NCBI GenBank assembly: GCA_963971575.1
Contig: OZ020616.1
Span: 59,378,907 to 59,442,906, forward strand
DNA from: Liopterus haemorrhoidalis
Taxonomy: Eukaryota > Arthropoda > Insecta > Coleoptera > Dytiscidae
Reading direction: 5' to 3'
DNA: 64,000 nucleotides
Within the stretch, counting starts at the first letter, position 1, and each line of letters begins with the position of its first letter. The notes below the pieces were generated by a model. That model saw only the letters and a program-made list of their open reading frames with translations. It was not told the origin of the DNA and did not search any database. The translations under genes and the position numbers were made by a program. This document shows, piece by piece, positions 60,401 through 64,000 of this stretch.

Positions 60401-62638
60401 AAATTCAAACATTCAAAATTAAAATTTTGCGCACAGTATCTTTGTCTATTTGCGACTATCACAATCTCCCATTTATTTATTTAGAGAAGTGGTCTTCAAC
60501 CTTCTTACATCTGCGGAACCCTACAGTTTAAATGCTATTTCTTTGGAACTCCAAGGCAAAAAGCCACAATAGGCTGTATTTTTTTAATTTTAAGGTCAAA
60601 CGTTTTAAAATAATAATTTAGATGTTTATTATTGAATTTACTATGAAAAATAATAGAAAATCCAAGGAATAAGTAATAAAATAATCAGATTATTTAAAAA
60701 AGGGGGCTTCGAACCGGAACTGAAACGAAAACCGAAAAAAACCGTTATGTTTGTCGGAGCGAAAATTGAAACTGAACCGAAAAGAAAAATCGGTTTATTT
60801 CGGTTCAGATAATGTTTATGTGAGTGAATATAAAATACATTTTATTTAAGATTATTTTTTAAACTGATAAGCAGAAAAAAATTGTAATTTTTTTTAACTG
60901 AAAAGTAAAAAAAAATGCGCTACTATTATTTAGGGGGGGGGGGTAGTGTTGAACGCCAAGAATCCCCCCTGGCAGCGGCCTTGGTATTATGAATATTACA
61001 AAATAAGGAATAAAATGATCTAAATTATAGTAGAAAATAAATTTCTAATACAAATAAAAGAATTTAAAAATTTATCACTCGGAACTGAACCGAAAAAAAA
61101 ACCGTTATTTTTGGTGAAACGAAAACCGGAACCGAACCGATATATATATATTTTTTTTTAATTGAACCGGAACGAAAACCGAAACGAAAAAAATAACGGT
61201 TCGAAGCCCTGATATATAACAACAGAGCACTTTCGTAACTGCAGAAGGATTAAGACAGGGTGGAAGATTAAGTCCTACACTCTTTATAACTTTCATGGAT
61301 GACATTATAAAAACGAGTAAAAAAGAAACGTCTAAACTAAGAATTGGATAAAGGAACATGCGAATAACAGAAATATCGGAAGGAGTATTTGCAGATGACT
61401 TAGTAATAATAGCAAAATGAAGAAACGAATTGCAAGAAAATCTAAATATATGGAATAAAACACTCAAAGAATATAATATGACAATTAGATAATTAGAAAC
61501 TGGGTGTTGTGGTTAGGATAAAAGAGGCTTATACCAGTGTTTCTCAATCAAAAACGCACTACGGACCAGTAAAATATATAATTTTCTAACGCGGACCACT
61601 AATAATAATTGTTGATTCATTTTTTGCAAGAAAACAAATATATTTAATGAGCTACTAAATAAATTTATTTTATTTGTAGAAAATCACAGAAAATTTATAG
61701 AAAATAAACAAAATAGAAATTATTTACATAAAAAAGGTGCATGAAAAATAACAAAAAATTGCAAAAAGCACATACAAAAACTTTCGCGGACCACTATATT
61801 TTTTTTGGGGACCACCTGTTGAGAAACACTGGCTTATACAATCTCATTCCAACGAAAATGTCAAAATTTCAAAAAATGCTACATAATAACACATCCATTT
61901 GCCTCTTCAATTGAATGTTTCTGTTTATAGTAGTACTTAAATAAAAAAAAAAAGTATAATTATCAATCAATAATAATAGTAGGAGGAGCATCACTGTTCC
62001 CTGGAAGGTGAATTACCCTTCTTTCATCTGGAATCCACGTGTTTCTTTGAGTTTTAAAACCGGCTCGAATTTTTTGTTCAAGTTTCTAACAATCAAACCA
62101 AAAAGTTCGAAAGTTTACTGTGCTGTATTATTTTTAATGATTCATTTAAAATTATTTTTATATGTCAGTGGGCAATACCGCCCATTTACTTATCTAGATT
62201 AAAATTGCTGTAAAATAATGGAATAAATTAGATAAAAATTTGTTTGAAAAACGAATATGTGGGTGATGATAGAAGTGTGTATCCCACTTCTGACACCATG
62301 TATATATACATATATAATGGTATATTAATAAATAGAATTGTATTTCACTATTTGACAAGTCTTTATTATATTGTCTGACATACGTTGTTACCTTGACAAC
62401 ATGTCTGCCTAAATATACTTTACCAGAAGGATGTTAAGTGGTCAACTACTGTCTAGTATTAGAGATTCAGTACCTGAAGGTTAGGGTGACTTGTCCGTAA
62501 ACCTTTTTGTTGTCCACGAAGTCGGGGTCCACCAGGAGAACGCCCTGGAGACGATCGATGCACTCTTCAGTTACCACCAGGTCTCGAGAGCTTAGGTAGA
62601 GTGTCAGTTTATTGTTTGGGGATGATTTTTTGAATACC
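48420..62638 (-). CDS. Arrestin, at least six exons, first coding exon not seen
   Basis: Arrestins bind phosphorylated receptors and end G-protein signalling. Exons (minus): 62638-62474, 60355-60060, 53625-53324, 50448-50031, 49930-49682 or 49635, 48668-48420. Landmarks: VFKKSSPNNKLTLYLSSRDL at the N-terminus, VYGQVTLTFRYGREDEEVMG with the family YGRED core, LLRRLGPNAYPFTMEI, VRMGIRVVQ, KPFLLSDGRVSLEASLDKAI, VNNNSSKTVRRMKVFVVQYV and YYVKVKLLVSVMGGELSLKL PF. Exon three adds about 85 low-complexity, Ser/Pro-rich residues (SPLQYNPAQSG, SPEKTVNGSVG) between the two arrestin domains, which classical insect arrestins lack. All junction phases agree. The C-terminus is ambiguous: an in-frame TGA at 49676-49674 sits before a further coding-like stretch. 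It is probably a non-visual or divergent arrestin; the subtype is not fixed. Confidence 0.92.
48751..49599. mobile_element. Long-terminal-inverted-repeat element in the last arrestin intron
   Basis: Arms of about 120 bp (48,751-48,872 and 49,485-49,599) are inverted copies, ending ATAGACCATATTAGTGTGTC. The interior holds a plus-strand Lys/Glu-rich ORF (49,031-49,297; MEIMLKNYIVILTKINKIME at the start) followed by a LINE-like tail (gaacgccgcaaggcctaggg, then aataaagaatatata), suggesting a truncated LINE inserted within the element. No target duplication is clear. Confidence 0.6.
50513..51350 (-). mobile_element. Family Z element (minus) interrupted by a minisatellite element
   Basis: Both ends of family Z are present on the minus strand: the left end near 51,345 (ttttaccgaccgccaacata) and the right-end segment near 50,513-50,570. 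The (GTCT)n tract is at about 51,177-51,225. A separate element at 50,596-50,872 is inserted within it. Confidence 0.6.
50596..50872. repeat. Minisatellite-bearing element, third locus
   Basis: Ends CAGGGGCGCAC and TTTTGCCCTG are short inverted matches. After a run of C (about 50,632-50,645) come about five units of gaggacc, T-run, gctcttcacttaaaatttag. Same minisatellite core as 7,560 and 20,960. Confidence 0.65.
51351..52480. other. Arrestin intron, AT-rich with diverged repeat units
   Basis: Includes units of the aaggacctgcggtt / ctcaaaaactacatgaga family (about 52,020-52,400), complementary in style to the units at 22.7, 24.0 and 63 kb. No exon recognised. Confidence 0.45.
52487..52753 (-). 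mobile_element. 260-bp small element, second copy
   Basis: Reverse complement of the element nested at 13,331-13,590, with over 90 percent similarity by eye (ccaccagatgtcatattgct, then caagtatgccgcaatagcgc on the plus strand). It lies directly beside the hAT element at 52,762. Confidence 0.65.
52762..53237. mobile_element. hAT-type MITE, 476 bp
   Basis: An exact 8-bp duplication CGCTAACT (52,754-52,761 and 53,238-53,245) flanks inverted ends CAGTGGTTCCCAACC and GGTTGGGAACCAATG. The interior is non-coding. Confidence 0.9.
53722..53948 (+). mobile_element. SINE 5' part, interrupted by a piggyBac MITE
   Basis: tRNA-like head (atagtataatggttagcatg, then ggttcgatcccg) and the body shared with 46,152. 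It stops at attatgacTTAA, where the piggyBac element starts. After that element the SINE sequence does not clearly resume. Confidence 0.7.
53949..54464 (+). mobile_element. Non-autonomous piggyBac-like element, copy 2
   Basis: TTAA on both sides, ends CCCTTTACCGCATAGTG and AAAGGG. It retains a transposase fragment NRFEDIKRSLHFNDNEFIEK and later a degenerate EYLVIDEQII. Nearly identical to copy 1 at 3,263, so both descend from the same deleted source. Inserted into a SINE inside the arrestin intron. Confidence 0.88.
55014..56587 (-). mobile_element. Structurally intact Tc1-like transposon, 1,574 bp
   Basis: Perfect 29-bp terminal inverted repeats (starting CAGCCTTGTTCATATGTATG) flanked by TA on both sides. 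The transposase gene occupies most of the interior on the minus strand and has no disabling lesion if its 120-bp intron is removed. Perfect ends and open frames suggest recent insertion into the arrestin intron. Confidence 0.93.
55130..56287 (-). CDS. Tc1-family DD34E transposase, two exons, 345 aa
   Basis: Cuts and pastes the element at TA sites. Exons 56287-55808 and 55687-55130; donor ATTCAG|gtaatt, acceptor tttatag|CTTTTT, phase 0. N-terminal helix-turn-helix region (VSLSQKGWSQEKIFQKLNCS, then SRKTVQNAIKRF), a basic linker (SGRNRKTS), then the catalytic domain: first Asp in KVLWSDETNIQ, second in LFQQDNAPCY and Glu in SPDLNPIEHLW. There are 34 residues between the last two, so DD34E. The intron falls just after the first Asp motif and contains in-frame stops, so splicing is needed. 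Length is usual for the family. Confidence 0.93.
56675..57015 (+). repeat. Family Z left part
   Basis: Uninterrupted left end (ttaccgaccgccaacatata, taagggaggtattgtgatca), the (GTCT/GTCC)n tract at about 56,806-56,870, and the agaaatgggagtttactcgt segment. It runs into other repeats after about 57,160. Confidence 0.75.
57180..58240. other. Arrestin intron repeats, no exon
   Basis: About three diverged segments share ggcccataaa / ggtccataaataagcgag / ccgttcataaataagcgag spaced about 130-160 bp (57,285-57,600), an old tandem or dispersed repeat. The rest is AT-rich with short family Z interior fragments. Confidence 0.4.
58243..58880 (+). mobile_element. Family Z element, interrupted
   Basis: Left end ctgaccgccaacatttataa at 58,250 and right end gatggcggtcggtccggagg near 58,850 in the same orientation. 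The centre (about 58,380-58,740) is replaced by unrelated sequence containing a hAT-like end (ccggttaaccgtttaccggt near 58,455). Confidence 0.55.
58920..59850 (-). mobile_element. TIR element carrying one gene exon
   Basis: Inverted ends AATAGGGGATAGGCATGATT and (complement) AATAGGGGATACGCATAAAA; possible 3-bp flank AGC on both sides. Inside are gacgtcatac motifs near both ends (59,060 and 59,657) and a minus-strand exon at 59,530-59,408. No transposase. Confidence 0.55.
59408..59530 (-). pseudogene. Captured first exon, MADxDF-type insect gene family
   Basis: ATG at 59530 opens 41 codons: MADKDFVRAQSDNLPNFDAF, then MEYMKNNECYSAEEIRGVK, ending at a donor AAA|gtaatt. This pattern (short acidic start, a middle like DxFMVxxYxxxN, then the EIRGVK end) is what I recall as the N-terminus of a repetitive insect protein family with SWIM/YqaJ-like domains. 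No further exon of it is seen inside the element or nearby. The recall of the family is from memory and uncertain. Confidence 0.4.
59880..59955 (-). repeat. tRNA-like SINE head fragment
   Basis: The minus strand has an A-box-like gcgtagcgtagtgtcctgcg and a B-box-like gttcgaatccttttc at about tRNA spacing. Paired stems are imperfect, so a SINE relic is more likely than a functional tRNA. Confidence 0.4.
60704..61209. mobile_element. TIR element with CCGAAACCG-rich ends
   Basis: Inverted ends GGGCTTCGAACCGG and CGGTTCGAAGCCC. Subterminal regions on both sides are packed with variants of gaaccgaaaaccg / cggttt. Non-coding interior with a G run at about 60,940. hAT-like by its ends, but no 8-bp duplication confirmed. 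Confidence 0.6.
61213..61490 (+). pseudogene. LINE reverse-transcriptase fragment
   Basis: One frame reads AEGLRQGGRLSPTLFITFMD, then, after a stop, RITEISEGVFADDLVIIAK, another stop, and NELQENLNIWNKTLKEYNM. LRQGxxLSPTLF and FADD are reverse-transcriptase motifs of non-LTR elements. Two in-frame stops mark it as dead. Its upstream part was cut away by the adjoining TIR element. Confidence 0.85.
61535..61831. mobile_element. hAT-type MITE, 297 bp
   Basis: Exact 8-bp duplication GCTTATAC (61,527-61,534 and 61,832-61,839) and inverted ends CAGTGTTTCTCAAT(C) and (G)TTGAGAAACACTG. AT-rich non-coding interior. Confidence 0.9.
61840..62460. other. Arrestin intron, no feature
   Basis: AT-rich; a few tata runs (62,300-62,325). 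No exon or clear repeat boundary. Confidence 0.4.
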
Positions 62639-62809
62639 CTGGAACATTTAAAGACGATTATATGCTTTGATTGCGTCATTCAGGGGTATTATTGGTTTTC
62701 TTGTACGTAATATTTGAACTACAATACAATTTTAGTAACAATTATAAAAAACCAAAAATTTAATAATTCCAATGTAGTATTAAGGCCCTGATTTGTAATA
62801 CACTAAACA

Positions 62810-63960
62810 GGGTGTGAGGATTACAAAAATTCAAACCGCAGGTCCCTATCTGTCATCCTTTTTGATATATGTTTTTTTTTTTAACTTTGATACAATTCCT
62901 GAAATCTGTTTTACGTGGTACTGCATACTTACCAAAATTACAGTAATTATAGTTGAATTGTTAAATCCCTAATTTTTTTTGTAGACTAAAAAGGGTGTCA
63001 GAATTCCAAAAACCAAACCGCAGATCTCTGTCTATCACCGTTTTTGAGATATGATTTTTTGAATCTTAGGAAAAATTCTATAGCTCAGTCGCTGAAACAG
63101 CGCAGTTCATCATTTTGCGTTATAACTTCAATGACAAACTTAGTGGCGAAAAAATAACTAAATCGATTTTTTTTGTATGTGAATTATAGATTAATATTGC
63201 TCTTTACTGTTTTATTTTACTAAAACATACCTTTTGAAGTCATATTTAGCTTGTGTTCGATATGTGATTATTTAAAGTGTTTATTTAATATAGGGACATT
63301 TGTATTGGTATCCCTGAATAAAACGATGTTTACATTTGTCATTTAATAATACGTCTGTTGTTTTGATACCGACTCAACTGCACTGTTTCGCCTATATATA
63401 TTTACCAAAATTATAATAATTCAAGTTGAATTATTAAGGCCTTATTTTTTTTTTTTTTTTTTTTGTAAACTAAAAATGATGTCAGAATTCCAAAACTTCA
63501 AACCGCAGGGCTCTATCTATCACCGTATTTGAGATATAATTTTTTGAAATTTAGAAAAATTCCAGAAACCAGTTTTACATAGTAGCGTTGCGGGTTGCCT
63601 TGTTACTAAAATTAAAATAATTCCATTTAAATTATTTCGGCTTTAATTTTTTTGTAAACTAAAAAAGGTATCGGAATTCCAAAAATTCAAATCGCAGGTC
63701 CCTATCGATCACCGTATTTGAGATATAATTTTTTGAAATTTAGAAAAATTCTGGATACCAATTTTACTTATTAGCGTTGCTGGTTGCCTAGTTACTAAAA
63801 TTAAAATAATTTCAGTTGAATTTTGTAGGCTTTAATTTTTTTATGAACTAAAAAAGGTGTAAAAATTCCAAAGCTTTAAACCGTAGGTCTATCACCATTT
63901 TTGAGTTTTTTTTTTAATTTAGAAAGCATTGCGGCAACCAATGTTGCGTGTTAGTTCTGC
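62810..63960. repeat. Diverged tandem array, about 190-bp units
   Basis: The motif gaattccaaaa followed by aaaccgcaggtc(c)ctatc and then tttgagatat recurs at about 62,830, 63,005, 63,485, 63,675 and 63,865, each followed by a segment like ttgcgggttgcctagttact. Units are diverged from each other, so the array is old. Related single units lie in the BRWD gene (22.7 and 24.0 kb). Confidence 0.7.
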
Positions 63961-64000
63961 GGGTTGCATAAATACCAAAGTACAGGGGTAGAAATTCTCA

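Overview
The window is about 64 kb of AT-rich, intron-rich animal nuclear DNA, almost certainly from an insect with a large, transposon-loaded genome. Evidence: spliced genes with GT-AG introns, a janus/PHPT1-type gene, an arrestin with the usual exon layout, and a dense mix of Tc1/mariner, hAT, piggyBac, LINE, Penelope-like and tRNA-derived SINE sequence. The order (beetle, bug or other) cannot be settled from the sequence alone.

Layout. Positions 1-15,400 are nearly gene-free. They hold a LINE fragment split by a five-unit 150-bp tandem array, a piggyBac MITE, small hAT elements, a head-to-head Penelope-like pair carrying hammerhead-type cores, a SINE, and several unassigned exon-like ORFs. 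Positions 15,431-18,072 carry small minus-strand genes of unknown function, including a 470-aa Cys-rich two-exon protein. Positions 21,231-35,458 are a complete 15-exon minus-strand gene for a PHIP/BRWD3 protein (WD40 repeats plus two bromodomains). My exon joins sum to 5,187 nt and stay in frame over 1,728 residues. Its introns contain hAT, Penelope-like, SINE and MITE insertions. A cis-prenyltransferase gene (DHDDS type; 36,969-37,923, plus) follows, with a decayed partial duplicate just upstream. Then come RpL5 (38,339-40,468, plus) and, tail to tail with it, a TRUB2-type pseudouridine synthase gene (40,579-43,029, minus). Divergent from TRUB2 is a plus-strand Lys/Cys-rich ORF that overlaps by 8 nt the start of a phosphohistidine-phosphatase (janus/PHPT1) exon. 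From 48,420 to the right edge lies a long minus-strand arrestin gene. Six exons are visible; the first coding exon lies outside or is unrecognised. Its introns hold a structurally intact Tc1-like transposon, several hAT and TIR elements, a second piggyBac MITE, and a TIR element that carries one exon of a repetitive insect gene family.

The host genes are ordinary housekeeping or signalling genes: chromatin reading, dolichol synthesis, ribosome, mitochondrial RNA modification and receptor desensitisation. They do not form a pathway. The points most worth a second look are the in-frame TGA followed by a phase-consistent 95-codon extension in the arrestin tail, the overlapping methionine-free ORF/janus pair, the Gly at the expected catalytic Asp position of TRUB2, the paired hammerhead cores, and the intact Tc1 element with an intron. 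All annotation is from reading the sequence; no database search was possible.
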